From: a virus
Virus record (IMG/VR): IMGVR_UViG_3300048839_000431
Location: 1-47,138 of that record
Length of the DNA stretch: 47,138 bases
Direction: 5' to 3' (one strand)
Shown here: positions 26,234 to 36,300 of the stretch, one piece after another
How positions within the stretch are numbered: position 1 is the stretch's first letter
How the letters are laid out: every line of letters starts with the position of its first letter
Notes under the pieces: model-generated
Seen by the model: only the letters and a program-made list of their open reading frames with translations
What the model was told of the DNA's origin: nothing
The model's database searches: none
Position numbers and translations under genes: made by a program

Positions 26234-27274
26234 CTACCGCCCCGGCCAGCTCGCAGCGCCCACGCGGGCATCGCCCTGCCGCGACACATGCGGCGCAGGC
26301 ACCGACAGCCCGACCCGCGTGGTCAACCGCCCATCCTCGCCGCACTCCAGCACGCGGGTGCGCGGCTTGCCTCCGGGGCCGATGCTCCCCTCGACCTGAG
26401 TGAGCGTCACCCGCTCGCCCGGATTCAGGGCCGGTGCGTCGCCGCGGTAGACACGTCGATCGCGGGTGTACTGCTGCACCCACTGGTGCGGCGGCTGGCA
26501 CTGTGGCGCGACCACCCAGCGCCCGGCATCGCACCGCACGCGCAGCGTCGTGCCGTCTGCGGCGGTGGCCTGCGCGTAGCCGCCCAGCGGCACCTCGGCG
26601 CCCTGCCGGCGCCCGTTGTAGCTGTACGTCCGGCCATCGCGCATCACCGTGATGGCGGTGTCGCACTGCATGGCCGGCGCGCATGTCTGGCCGGTCACCC
26701 GGCGCACGCCGTCGTCGCAGCGCTCGATGTGCTGCCCGCGCATCGAGCCGTCCCACTGCGCCCAGTAGCCGGTTTGCCCATGTGCAAGCGATCGGTCGGG
26801 GTCGCCCACGCATGTGCGCCCGTCGACAGTCCACGCCTTCGGCCGCGGAGTCATTGCAGGGGCCAGGCACGGGCGGTCACACTCGGCCCAACGGCCGTTG
26901 TCGTCCACGCGCCAGCCAGGCCGCGCCCAACGATACGTGCCGCCGGTCGGGGAGATTCCCACGCCGTCGGCGCCGCAGGCCGTGCCCGGGGTCGGCACGA
27001 GCACGCAGTGCCGCCAGTAGCCGTCGGGGCCGACCTCCAGCCCCGCGGCATCGGACGCAGCGAGCGACACCGGCTCGGCCGTACCGACGCGCTTGCCCGT
27101 AGCAGCCGCACCGCAGGCGCTGCCGCAGTCGATGCCGGCCGGGCAGGCGCTGGCCGGGGCGGATGCCTGGGCCTGGGCCACGCCAGGCCACAGCAACGCC
27201 CACATCAGCCAGATGGCGCACGCCGCGGCGGCAGCAACCAGCCGGGTCACGATCGGTTCATCTCGTAGTCTCAT
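26234..27274 (-). CDS. Exported Cys-rich hypothetical protein at the end of the lysis genes
   Basis: The product is 346 aa. The N-terminus is a signal peptide: TRLVAAAAACAIWLMWALLW then PGVAQAQA, with cleavage near AQA. The mature protein has about a dozen Cys and repeated Trp motifs (GYWRHCVLVP, GRWAECDRPC, GYWAQWDGS, GRWVVAPQC), suggesting disulphide-bonded repeats outside the cytoplasm. It overlaps the end of Rz by 17 nt. It could assist lysis, adhesion or exclusion; no family recognised. Confidence 0.65.
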   Translation of the reverse strand: MRLRDEPIVTRLVAAAAACAIWLMWALLWPGVAQAQASAPASACPAGIDCGSACGAAATGKRVGTAEPVSLAASDAAGLEVGPDGYWRHCVLVPTPGTACGADGVGISPTGGTYRWARPGWRVDDNGRWAECDRPCLAPAMTPRPKAWTVDGRTCVGDPDRSLAHGQTGYWAQWDGSMRGQHIERCDDGVRRVTGQTCAPAMQCDTAITVMRDGRTYSYNGRRQGAEVPLGGYAQATAADGTTLRVRCDAGRWVVAPQCQPPHQWVQQYTRDRRVYRGDAPALNPGERVTLTQVEGSIGPGGKPRTRVLECGEDGRLTTRVGLSVPAPHVSRQGDARVGAASWPGR

Positions 27275-27770
27275 TGGTATCCCCGGTCAACGAGTCGTAG
27301 GCGCGCTCGCAGGCGAGCCCGGCGGCAATGGCGCGGTCTGCGGCTGCAGCCACGCCTCGATACTGGTCTGCGCACGCTGCGAGTGCGTCGCCGAGTCGGT
27401 CTGCCGCGCCTGCGCCGGCAGCGGCGGGATGGCTGGCGCGGGCGTTGGCCTGGACAGCGGCAATGCGCTGCCGCAGGCGGCCAGCAGCATCGGCAGCAGC
27501 GGCAGCGTCAGCACGCGCGCGAGACGCGGCAAGGTCAGCAGCATGGGCAATCTCCTGTTGCGCCTTCAAGCGGCGCTGGGTCTCGGCGATGGACGCTTGC
27601 AACGCGGTCTCGCGCTCGGCGGCGGCCGCTGCCTGGGCGTGCTGCAGCGCGGCGGCAGCGGAGGTGGCGCGGTGCCGCTGCCAACCGCCCCAGGCGAGGC
27701 AGGCGGCCAGTGCCCAGGCCCACACCGGAACGGCGCGCAAGACGCCCAGGACCGGCGCCAGCGGTATCAC
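27258..27770 (-). CDS. Rz: Rz-like inner-membrane spanin (i-spanin)
   Basis: The product is 170 aa from GTG 27770 that overlaps the lysozyme stop (GTGA). An N-terminal membrane anchor (AVPVWAWALAACLAWGGW) is followed by a long Ala/Arg/Gln coiled coil (ALQASIAETQRRLKAQQEI). The C-terminal region has DALAACADQYRGVAAAADRA. With the nested lipoprotein it would span the periplasm and fuse the membranes at lysis. Confidence 0.8.
   Translation of the reverse strand: MIPLAPVLGVLRAVPVWAWALAACLAWGGWQRHRATSAAAALQHAQAAAAAERETALQASIAETQRRLKAQQEIAHAADLAASRARADAAAAADAAGRLRQRIAAVQANARASHPAAAGAGAADRLGDALAACADQYRGVAAAADRAIAAGLACERAYDSLTGDTNETTR
27287..27550 (-). CDS. Rz1: Rz1-like outer-membrane lipoprotein spanin, nested in Rz
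   Basis: The product is 87 aa in another frame inside Rz. It has a lipobox: LTLPLLPMLLAACGSALPLS (cleavage before Cys). The mature protein is Pro-rich (RPTPAPAIPPLPAQ), as in Rz1. The nested layout is that of lambda Rz/Rz1. Confidence 0.78.
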   Translation of the reverse strand: MPMLLTLPRLARVLTLPLLPMLLAACGSALPLSRPTPAPAIPPLPAQARQTDSATHSQRAQTSIEAWLQPQTAPLPPGSPASAPTTR

Positions 27771-28525
27771 GCCCGCCCCTCGCGCCGCTGCGTCAGACGC
27801 CAGCGCACCACCAACACGCCCGCGGCGATCAACACCGCCGGCAAGATCCACTGAGGCGGCACGCCCAGCGTGTCGACCAACACGCCGCGCGCAGCGTCCA
27901 GCGGCCCGCGGATGCCGCCCACACTCTCGCCGATCTGGCGCAGGCCCTCGATCACCCCAGCACCGGCCGCGACCACGCCGCCGCGCGCGATCGGGCTCGT
28001 GGCAAGGGTCGTTTCGGCCTCGACAGCCTGCGGCATCGGCGCTGGGTCCGCGTCGCCCTGCAGGTACATCGCAGCCTCGCGGGCGCGGCGCGCTGTCAGA
28101 CCGGGCAGCGTGGTTAGCACGCCGTTGACGCGCGCCTTGTCCCATAGACCGAAGGCGCGCGCCGCGGCTTCGCGGTCGCCGGCGTTGTGCTGACGCAGCA
28201 CCGTCGAGCGCTGGAACCCGGCCAGGCCGATGTTGTACGCGAGCGAGACCAGCGCCCCGAGCTCGGCCGGCGACGGCTCGACAGTGCACAGCGCTCGCAC
28301 GGCGCGGGCGCGGTCGGTCACGTCCTCGCACAGCCAACGGTCGGCCTGCTCGCGCGTGCATGTGTCGCCAGGGTGCACGCCGTCAGTCTCGCCCCATCCG
28401 ATCGTCCAGACGCCGGCCGGGCAGCGGTACGCGCGCAGCCGCAGCCCTTCGCTCTCCGCGATCAGGGCGACCGCCTCGAGCGGGATCGGCCACGGTAGCG
28501 CGGGGTCGGGCAGCGGGGCGCTCAC
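27767..28525 (-). CDS. Endolysin, GH24 lysozyme with C-terminal membrane segment
   Basis: The product is 252 aa from GTG 28525 overlapping the upstream stop. The catalytic region ESEGLRLRAYRCPAGVWTIG, then WGET, gives the family pattern: Glu26 acid, Cys35 in the Asp/Cys position and Thr41. The second part has LVSLAYNIGLAGFQRSTVLR. After ~residue 165 the protein carries an extra region and a C-terminal hydrophobic segment WILPAVLIAAGVLVVRW, which would anchor it. It degrades peptidoglycan at lysis. Confidence 0.85.
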   Translation of the reverse strand: MSAPLPDPALPWPIPLEAVALIAESEGLRLRAYRCPAGVWTIGWGETDGVHPGDTCTREQADRWLCEDVTDRARAVRALCTVEPSPAELGALVSLAYNIGLAGFQRSTVLRQHNAGDREAAARAFGLWDKARVNGVLTTLPGLTARRAREAAMYLQGDADPAPMPQAVEAETTLATSPIARGGVVAAGAGVIEGLRQIGESVGGIRGPLDAARGVLVDTLGVPPQWILPAVLIAAGVLVVRWRLTQRREGRA

Positions 28526-28839
28526 GCGGCACCCACGCTACGCAAGTGTGAACGGTCCGACTTACGTCGCCGGTGCAGTCGCGCTCGCTTGCGCTGCCGC
28601 AGCCAGTACCCGCCGGCCACCACGATTGCGCCACCGTGGATGAGCAACAACGCATTGTTGAGCGCCCACATGCGATCGTCTGCGATCGATGCCGCGGTGC
28701 CGACGAAGCCCAAAGCGCAGCAGATCAGCCCCAGTTTGATGACGAGGCCGTCCTGCACTGACGAGGACATGACGGCCCACGTGATCGCGCAGGCGATGGC
28801 CAGGCAGGCGACGACGTTGATGGTAGACACGACAGCCAC
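28522..28839 (-). CDS. Small three-segment membrane protein (holin/antiholin-like)
   Basis: The product is 105 aa from GTG 28839 with GGAGGTG 5-7 nt upstream. Hydrophobic stretches: NVVACLAIACAITWAVM, LVIKLGLICCALGFVGTAAS and LLLIHGGAIVVAGGYWL. A very basic tail (RQRKRARLHRRRKSDRSH) stays in the cytoplasm. It lies between the holin and the lysozyme, so a second holin or antiholin is likely. Confidence 0.65.
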   Translation of the reverse strand: MAVVSTINVVACLAIACAITWAVMSSSVQDGLVIKLGLICCALGFVGTAASIADDRMWALNNALLLIHGGAIVVAGGYWLRQRKRARLHRRRKSDRSHLRSVGAA

Positions 28840-28843
28840 GACA

Positions 28844-29161
28844 TCACCTCCGCGAAATCCAGCCACGGATCACGTCCCCCCACCCCACGACGCGCACGGC
28901 CTCGACCAGCGCCGCCGCCAGGCTCAGCCCGAACAGCCCGACGAGGAACGCGGCGCCCGACTGCGCCATGGCGCTGGTCAGATGCAGGTATTCGCACAGC
29001 GGCGGCGCCACAAACCCGGCCGATAGCGCCCCGCACAACACGTTGAACGCCCGCTCGCCCCAGGTCATGCCCGGGGCGAACTTCAGGGCCACGACGCTGC
29101 CAAGCGCGCCCGCGGCCCACGGGCTGCGCATGGCGCGCTCGGGGTCGAACTCGATTGGCAT
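28844..29161 (-). CDS. Putative holin
   Basis: The product is 105 aa from ATG 29161 with AAGGAG 8 nt upstream. Hydrophobic segments: WAAGALGSVVALKFAPG, AFNVLCGALSAGFVAPPL and GAAFLVGLFGLSLAAALVEA. The size, three membrane segments and position directly before another membrane gene and the lysozyme fit a phage holin. It would form holes in the inner membrane at lysis. Confidence 0.7.
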   Translation of the reverse strand: MPIEFDPERAMRSPWAAGALGSVVALKFAPGMTWGERAFNVLCGALSAGFVAPPLCEYLHLTSAMAQSGAAFLVGLFGLSLAAALVEAVRVVGWGDVIRGWISRR

Positions 29162-29262
29162 CGGGCAGTCTCCTTGTCGTGGTGTCGCTCGCGCGCCTCG
29201 CGCGCGCGCAGGAATCCTAGCGCGCGAACAGCGCGCCAGGGCAACTAATGTGTCGCATGGGG

Positions 29263-29487
29263 TCAGACGTCGATCAACTCGACCGGGAGCGTCGGCGCGG
29301 GCCCCTCGATTAGGCCGTCGCGCACGTAGACCATGGCGCCGATGGATCCGGTACCGCGCACGGTCATCTGCCCGCCTCCAGGCAGTTCGACCACCGCCTG
29401 GCCGCCCGCAGTTGAGATCACCTCGGCCGCCTGCAGTGGATACGTGGGCAGCAGTCGCCGGAACTGCACATAGAGGTTAGTCGCCAT
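29263..29487 (-). CDS. Small tail-tip-associated protein
   Basis: The product is 74 aa, beta-rich: YVQFRRLLPTYPLQAAEVIS, then AVVELPGGGQMTVRGTGSIG and YVRDGLIEG. The strand pattern resembles small OB-like tail proteins. It overlaps the hub-like gene by 11 nt. It is the last structural gene before the lysis block. Confidence 0.55.
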   Translation of the reverse strand: MATNLYVQFRRLLPTYPLQAAEVISTAGGQAVVELPGGGQMTVRGTGSIGAMVYVRDGLIEGPAPTLPVELIDV

Positions 29488-31369
29488 GGGTCGTCACCGC
29501 GATGGTTTGCCAGAGTTCGGGCCATTGGTGCTCGACGCTCACGCCGCGCACCAGCCCGAGCCGACTGGTTGCGCCCTCGGTGTAGCGCACCAGTGCGCCA
29601 GGGCGGATGATTCCGGTTGCAGTGAGCACTGGCATGCGCAGCTGCACGAGCGCCTGGCGGCCGGTGTCCGACAAGATTGCGCGACCTCGCTGGCGAGCCG
29701 CATCGGCATGCGTGATCAGGGGGTCGGTCACCATTGGGGCGATGACATCGCCCGCAGTCCCGCCGCGGGTCACCTGCCCCAGCACGCCCGAAGCCTGGCC
29801 GGCGACGAACACGCGGTTGTATTCGGCCTTGTCCGCCCACTCGATGCCCTCGACCGTGGCCACATCGGCCGGGATCTCGTAGTCCGGGGTAAGCGCGCCC
29901 CAGTCCCACGGAGCGCTTGGGTAGCGGTGGCGCACGATGAGGGCATCGTCGGTGTCGTGCGGCTGGACATAGCCGCCGGCCGCCGACGCGATGGACACCA
30001 CGGCCGAGATGTGCGACCCCTGGTGCGACCAGACTCCGGCGGGCACCAGCCAATCGGTCAGAGACGACGAGACCGACCAGCCAATGGGAACGCCGTTGAT
30101 CATCAGCGCGTCGTTCATGAGCTGCTCGGCGGTGCGGGCCAGCGCCGCATTGTCGAACTGCAGCACCGGGGCATACGGCGAATCGAGCAGCGCGGTCTTG
30201 CCGCGCCCTGACACGCGCAATGTAGTGGCCCCGAACGTGCGATCTCGAGCGATTTTTTCGGCCAGCAGCCGGATGGCCGTGCCGTTGATCGTGGCCACCA
30301 GCAGCGCCGGATCGCCCCCGACGCCAGGCATGACCAGCGACTGGTCGGCCGCATGGATCGACGCAGACCATCCCCAGGCCCAGGAATCTGCATCGAGGGA
30401 CAGGCGCAGGTTTTCGGCTCGGATCGGCGCTCCTGTATCGACGCGCGCGAGCGTAACGGTGTTGATCACGTAGTACACCCTTCGAACCGGGACAACAACG
30501 GTCGCGACCGGTGGGTCGCCGCCCCCACCCTCACCGCGGCACGTGAACAGCAGCGCCGTGTCGAGCGACCACGCGGCGCGGAACAGCAGATCGGCGTCGG
30601 GCGTGTAGCACCCGCCGCCGGGCGGCACGACGGGAGGGATCCACATGCCCGCGGGCGGGCGGATCGCCTCGCGCCACTCCACATCGAGCGGCCGGCGCAC
30701 GGGTAGCGCCGTACCGGTGGATCCGGTCGTGCCGCGGCGCAGCGCATCTGCCGGGCCCCACGGGGAGCGGATCGCGGGCCGGCGGTCACGGTAGCGCTCC
30801 TGCCAGTCCGTCGACCGCGAGACGCGCCGCGCGTCGGCCGGTCCCCACGGGGCCGCCAGGCTGGGCCGCCGGTCTCGAAGCATCGCGCGCCATGGCGCCT
30901 GCCGCTGCCCTGCCTGCACCTGCTGGGCCTCGCGGTAGCTGCCCGTGCGCTGCTGGCGCACCCGATCGCCGTCGCCCCAACTGCCAGCCAGCGCGGCACG
31001 CACCCCAAACGCCGGCCCGTAGGCGGCAGCAGCACCGGTGCGCAACGCAACGCCCAGGCGATGCCACGAGGCCGATCCAGTCACGCGCGCGTCGGCCTCG
31101 CCCCACTGCCCATGCGTCGCGGCCACGGTGGGGCGGTCGGTGCGGCTCGCGTAGTACACGGCCGACGTCACTGTCGGCCCCGGCAGCGCCACGCCGCTGA
31201 CTGTGGCCGTCCAGTGCTCGGCCACCCACGCGGCGAGCGTCGGCGGCGGCAGCGTGAGTTCGATCGTCGCAGTGGCGTCCGTCGAGCCACCCGGCGCAGC
31301 CCCGAACAGCAGGTCGACCGGCGGGCCGCTGGCCGGCCCCTCGACGAACAGCAGCGCGACGGTCGGCAC
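29477..31369 (-). CDS. Tail tip / baseplate hub-like protein
   Basis: The product is 630 aa. The first ~290 residues are a beta-domain plus a low-complexity Arg/Pro linker with repeats (DRRPSLAAPWGPADARRV and DRRPAIRSPWGPADALRR). The second half resembles hub proteins: ARTAEQLMNDALMINGVPIG, then VEGIEWADKAEYNRVFVAGQ and ALVQLRMPVLTATGIIRPGA. It probably forms part of the tail tip. It lies after the large tail protein and two small genes. Confidence 0.65.
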   Translation of the reverse strand: MPTVALLFVEGPASGPPVDLLFGAAPGGSTDATATIELTLPPPTLAAWVAEHWTATVSGVALPGPTVTSAVYYASRTDRPTVAATHGQWGEADARVTGSASWHRLGVALRTGAAAAYGPAFGVRAALAGSWGDGDRVRQQRTGSYREAQQVQAGQRQAPWRAMLRDRRPSLAAPWGPADARRVSRSTDWQERYRDRRPAIRSPWGPADALRRGTTGSTGTALPVRRPLDVEWREAIRPPAGMWIPPVVPPGGGCYTPDADLLFRAAWSLDTALLFTCRGEGGGGDPPVATVVVPVRRVYYVINTVTLARVDTGAPIRAENLRLSLDADSWAWGWSASIHAADQSLVMPGVGGDPALLVATINGTAIRLLAEKIARDRTFGATTLRVSGRGKTALLDSPYAPVLQFDNAALARTAEQLMNDALMINGVPIGWSVSSSLTDWLVPAGVWSHQGSHISAVVSIASAAGGYVQPHDTDDALIVRHRYPSAPWDWGALTPDYEIPADVATVEGIEWADKAEYNRVFVAGQASGVLGQVTRGGTAGDVIAPMVTDPLITHADAARQRGRAILSDTGRQALVQLRMPVLTATGIIRPGALVRYTEGATSRLGLVRGVSVEHQWPELWQTIAVTTHGD

Positions 31370-31372
31370 CCA

Positions 31373-31771
31373 TCACCCCATCACAGCGGAGGTGAGCGAC
31401 ACCTCGCCGCCCGCGTAGACTGTGGCCGCCGACACCTTGACCGCCGCGCTGCTGGCCGGGCCGCCGGCATCGGTGTCCTGCACCCATGCGCCGCTCCCAT
31501 TGATCCAACGCGACCACGTGGGCGCGCCGGTGGCGAGCACCATCGCCACGCCCGCGGCAGTCACGTCTGCAGTGCCTGACATGACGCTGCCCGGGGGCGA
31601 CGTCAGCACGAACTCAAACAGCTTGACCTGCGTGGTGACCGCGTCGCCTGGCGGCGGCTTGATCCCGTCGTACACCTCGATGCGCCCGGCAGACGGGCCG
31701 TCGTCGATGAAATCGAGCGACCCCTGGAGACGCCACTCGTTATGCGCGGTAGAAATGTCGACTTGCGCCAT
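31373..31771 (-). CDS. Small tail-region structural protein
   Basis: The product is 132 aa from ATG 31771 (one-base overlap TAATG with the upstream stop). Beta-rich: NEWRLQGSLDFIDDGPSAGR, VKLFEFVLTSPPGSVMSG, then VQDTDAGGPASSAAVKVSAA. No recognised family, but the position among tail genes supports a virion role. Confidence 0.55.
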   Translation of the reverse strand: MAQVDISTAHNEWRLQGSLDFIDDGPSAGRIEVYDGIKPPPGDAVTTQVKLFEFVLTSPPGSVMSGTADVTAAGVAMVLATGAPTWSRWINGSGAWVQDTDAGGPASSAAVKVSAATVYAGGEVSLTSAVMG

Positions 31772-32139
31772 TACATCGGGTCCGGGGTGAGGTTGTCGGC
31801 GACCACGGCGCGGTAAGCCCCCGTGTAGTCGTAGGCCAGCACGGTGTAGCGCTCCGCCGGGTCGACGTACTCGAACGAATAAGCCCCCGTGACTGGGTCG
31901 CTCCACGTCTCACCCACGCACACCGCGTCTCGGTCGCGGAAGCACCGCACCTTGCGGTGCACCGGGTAGTCTGGCGACGAGTCGACCTTGACGGTGCCGT
32001 CGATGCGCCCGAGTCCACAATGAAAGCGCCACGGCTCGACGGGGCCGGAAACCACGGTCTTCGTCAGCGTGACGCCCGGCGACACCACCGCGATCGGCAG
32101 CGGATCGACCACGTTGGCGGCTGTGTGGGTCTGCGCCAT
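31771..32139 (-). CDS. Small tail-region protein with Ig-like/regulatory-like fold
   Basis: The product is 122 aa. The segment LGRIDGTVKVDSSPDYPVHR, then KVRCFRDRDAVCVGETWSD and PVTGAYSFEYVDPAERYTVL is the pattern of small beta-sandwich domains that follow tail proteins in many phages. It is packed between genes with 1- and 5-nt spacing. Probably virion-associated. Confidence 0.55.
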   Translation of the reverse strand: MAQTHTAANVVDPLPIAVVSPGVTLTKTVVSGPVEPWRFHCGLGRIDGTVKVDSSPDYPVHRKVRCFRDRDAVCVGETWSDPVTGAYSFEYVDPAERYTVLAYDYTGAYRAVVADNLTPDPM

Positions 32140-32144
32140 CTACC

Positions 32145-33308
32145 CTACCTCCAGGGGCCGGTCACGTCGAACAGGGCAACCGCGCTAGACCCTGAGTCGA
32201 CGAAGGCCTTGAGCGTGCGGCCGGTCAGCCCGGTGACGCCAGTCACGCTGTCGCGCTTTGCGAACACTGCCGCGCTCACGACGTTTTGCGGCACGTACCA
32301 TAGGCCGGGCAAGGTGCCCCGCCAGTTCACCCCGGACGCGCCCTCCCCGACTGACACGGGGGCGACCAGCAGTGCGTTGTTCACGGGGTCGGGGTACGCC
32401 ATGGACCACGCCGAACTCCCACTCATTGCCGACTGCGGAGCGGTCGGCGACACGGGGAACCGATAGACCGCCGCAGATGACCCGATGTTGCTGGCCTGCC
32501 GTGGCACCCACTGCGATCCCGACGAGTTGCCAGCGTAGATGCACGACGCCCCCGACGGGGCGGAGCTTACGATGTTTGATCCCGGTGCCTGAAGCGTGCA
32601 CGCGTACGCATCGCTCGCCTTGCGGCTCAGAATGTCCCCGAACGCCGACACGCAAGCATTGTTTGAGCCGCTGTGCACGGTCTGCATGTAGAACGTGCGC
32701 TCGTCGCCCACAATCTGCCAGTAGCGGGCCGTGGCATCAGTGGTGTAGGACTTCGGCCAGTACGTACCGCCCGACACCTGGGCCGCGGTCGGGAACGGCC
32801 CGGTGCCGGTGTTCACGTCCGACATCGTCTCGTATCCGACGACGCGAGCGTTGCTGGTGCCGGTGTCATCCACGCGCATCAAGCACAGCGTTGACGCCGG
32901 ATCGCCGCTCTTGTACGCCGCAAGGTTCGTCCCGCTGTACGCCTTCACCCAGCCCAGCGGCGGCACCTTGTGCGTGATCGTCCCCGTTGCGGTCTGATCC
33001 GCAAGCCCAGTGGCGTCAAACGTGTACGTCGTGGCCGTGGTCGACAGCACGCGGTGTTCGCCATTGATGGTGCCGCCAGTGACGGTTGCGTCGGCGATCA
33101 ACGCCACGCCCGCCACCTCGAACGGGTGCCCGCCCGCACGCGTGACGGTGGCCACCCCGGACGCGATGACGACCGAGTCAACGGTCGCCAGCCCCCAGCC
33201 ATTGACCAGCACGGCGTCCAGCACGTCGATGAGTTTGCCGGCCTGCCCGGTCAGCACCGCGGCCCCGGTCATCTGTGAGTGGTAGAACTTGACGGAGGTT
33301 GCGCTCAT
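32145..33308 (-). CDS. Conserved phage virion protein (tail region)
   Basis: The product is 387 aa. The opening VKFYHSQMTGAAVLTGQAGK, then LIDVLDAVLVNGWGLATVDS is a recurrent opening in phages of this type. GWVKAYSGTNLAAYKSGDPA and a long Ser/Gly/Ala-rich region follow. It probably forms part of the tail tip or side structure; position after the 1221-aa tail protein supports this. Confidence 0.65.
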   Translation of the reverse strand: MSATSVKFYHSQMTGAAVLTGQAGKLIDVLDAVLVNGWGLATVDSVVIASGVATVTRAGGHPFEVAGVALIADATVTGGTINGEHRVLSTTATTYTFDATGLADQTATGTITHKVPPLGWVKAYSGTNLAAYKSGDPASTLCLMRVDDTGTSNARVVGYETMSDVNTGTGPFPTAAQVSGGTYWPKSYTTDATARYWQIVGDERTFYMQTVHSGSNNACVSAFGDILSRKASDAYACTLQAPGSNIVSSAPSGASCIYAGNSSGSQWVPRQASNIGSSAAVYRFPVSPTAPQSAMSGSSAWSMAYPDPVNNALLVAPVSVGEGASGVNWRGTLPGLWYVPQNVVSAAVFAKRDSVTGVTGLTGRTLKAFVDSGSSAVALFDVTGPWR

Positions 33309-33320
33309 GTTGCCCTCGGG

Positions 33321-36300
33321 TTATGGGTGATCGACGTCGCCGCGAATGAGCAGCGTGAACTCGTCCTGGTCTACGGTCTCGGGACCCTGCTGGATCGTCC
33401 GGGCCACCCACACCGGCGCGATCGTGCCGACGGTGTTGAAGCGCAGGCAATTCCCGATGCTCCAGCCGCCGCCCCAGCCCAGCGCTGGAATGGAGAAATA
33501 CGGCGTGCCCGTCGCGGGGTTCGTCGGCTCGCAGTCAGTGCTGGTGTTCCCCGTGGCGATCACGCCCACGTGCTCGCCGATCACCTGGAACGTGGTCGTG
33601 TTCGTGAACTGGATCAGCCACCGCTCGGTCACCGTGCCGGTGTTCGTCAGATCGATCGGGTACGAAATGGCGTTGAACGTGCCGGTGGCGGCCCCGCCGA
33701 TCTGCGCATCCGACCAGACCGACGTCCACGTCGTCTGGTCGAACATGGTCGGCACGTAGGTTTCCATGTCCCCGACGACCATCGCGCTCGATACCATGCT
33801 GCCGGGGACCGGGTAGTCATGGCTGATCTGCCGCGTGAACGACAGCCGGCCATTGATTTGCACCTCGGCGACCATCGCCATATCCTCGATGCGGTGCTCG
33901 ACCGTCACGGGTTGCGAGTAGCCCGACACGTCGACGAACGTGACAGTGCCTGCATCGAGGTCTGTCGTGTACCCGGTGTTGATGACCAACCCGTCGTTGC
34001 CGATCACCCGCACCCGTGACAGCCGCACTCGGCCGCAGCTCACCACCTGGGCGTTCGTGACGGTGGCCGGCGCGACCGTGTCGGTGTGGCCGACAACCGC
34101 GAACCCGCCTGGCCGGAAGATCGGCACGCGGCCATCCTGCGGCAGGCGAACCGGGTCCAAGCCCAGGATCGACGCGTCCAGCGGCAGGTAGAAGTAGGCC
34201 ACCGCAGAGTACCGCAGGGTCTCGGGGTCGACCGGCCACGGGCGCCAAATCTTGCCGTCGCCCGTCCGCACGTTGTCGGCGTCGTACCACCATTGAGCCT
34301 TCTCCTCGGCGGTCAGCCCCGAGTCGAGCACGTAGTCGCCGAACTGCATCTCGACCAGGCCCGACTCATAGTCGATTTTCCCGTGCGTGTGCGGGCCAGT
34401 CACTTCGCCGGCGAGGTTCGCCGTCGACAACAACTGCACTCCCTCGACGTCCAGCACGCTCACGGTGAGCCCAGTGGGCTTGATTGGCGCCAGCGACGTC
34501 GAGAACGTCACATTGGCGATGTGCTCGCGCGCCTTGCGCGTCCACAGGGATTGCACCGTGAGTGATGTCGGCGAGCCGCTGACCACGTAGTCGCTCATGC
34601 CCGCCACGCCCGAGGTGTAGTTGACCACCCCCGACACGATGCCGGGATCCCCGACGGTGCGACCGCGGTAGAGGATGCCCTCATAGTCCTCGTAGACCGT
34701 GCCCATCCACGTGAATTTCACGCTGCCGGGGACGATGATGTCCGTCGTGTAGGGGCACAGGTCGATGGTCACGCCGGGGGGCGTGTAGTTCTCGCTATGC
34801 GCCGTCGGGGTCGGTGAGCCGGTCTTGTAGCGCACCACCAGACTGTTCGTCCCGAAAACCTCTTTCTGCGCCTCCGACCCGAAAGACCCGCCTTTTGCCG
34901 AGGTACTGCCGCCGCCGCCCTCGGTTGTCGTCGGGGGCGTGCCGCCGCCCACCGTGGCCGTCGGCTCGCTCGTGGCGTTCAGCGACTCGAACGTGCCGGC
35001 GTCCTCGAAGTTGCTCGAGAACGCCGTCTCCGTCCAATCGCCCTGCACTTTGAGGGTGTAGGACTTGCCGACGTAGTTCGCGGTGCCCAGCGCCCCGAAG
35101 AAAGCGCCCGCGCCGTCGTCAGTCACCAACTTGGCGACCGTGACGCTGGCCTTGCTCGACTGCGACGACGTCTCGGAGTACATCGACGAGTCGCTCGACG
35201 AGAACGAACTCGTCGACACGACCGGCGACCGAGTGGTAACGACGTAAGCGCCGTCCGCGAAATACTGGTACGTCGGTGCGCCCGGGTGCAGGTTCTGCAC
35301 CGTCACCTCTTCGACCGGCGCGGAGTACGCAGCCGACACGTCGCTGGTCCACGTCGGGTAGGTTTTTGTCGTGTCGACCATCGCGACCGACGTCGCGGAT
35401 CCGCTGGCCTTGGTCGCATTGCCGCGTGACGACGTGACGCCCGATGACTCGGACGTCTCGCGCGCGACCATCCACTGCACCTCCAGCGTGCCGGGCGTCG
35501 GCTCGCTCACCGTCGTGAACGCCACGGTGCCGGTGCCGTCAGGCGTGAGGCCGGTCTTCGCCTCTTCGACCACGGTCGCCCACGTGTAGTCGATCTGGAA
35601 CTGGCCGCCCGGGTCGATCATGGCCGTTGGCCGCAGATGCACGAGGCCGGTCATGTGCACGACGTTGCCGGTGGCGTCGCCTGAGAGAACGCCCTGACTG
35701 TTCGCGGTCGCGGTCTTGCCCACCCCGCCCGATGTCCACGTGATCGACACGCTGCCGGGGGTCACGCCCGTGTGCGCCAGATCAAACACGAACTCGGGCA
35801 TGCGGTAGCCGGTGGCGCCCGAGCGGTCGGTGTAGGCGGTCTTCGGGCCCCAATAGAACATCACGGCCGACCTGTCGTCTGGCAATGCCTCGAGCGTGAC
35901 GCTGATGCTGCCCGTGAGGTAGTTGACGGTGCCGCTGCCGCTGCCGGTGAGGTTGCCCAGGCCGTCGTCGGACAGGGAGTAGTTGTTGCCCAGGGCACGG
36001 AACGTCACCCGCACGCTGCCGGGCGCAGGAAGCGGCGACACGATGGTGACGTAGTTGTACCCTCGGTTTTCCTGACCCACCCGCACACGCTGCGAGAACG
36101 GGGCGCCGCCCACCACCACCTCACGCGGGGAGGTGGCCAGGGTGTGCAGGTACGCGGTCGAATGTCGCTGGTCCAGGATCGACGTCTCGGTCTGCGCGCT
36201 GGGAACGAGCTGCGAGTAGACCGACTCGACCATCGCCACCGCGTCGCCCGTCGTGATCGCCACGTCGAGCGGCGTCACACCGTAGTAGGTCGCCGCATCG

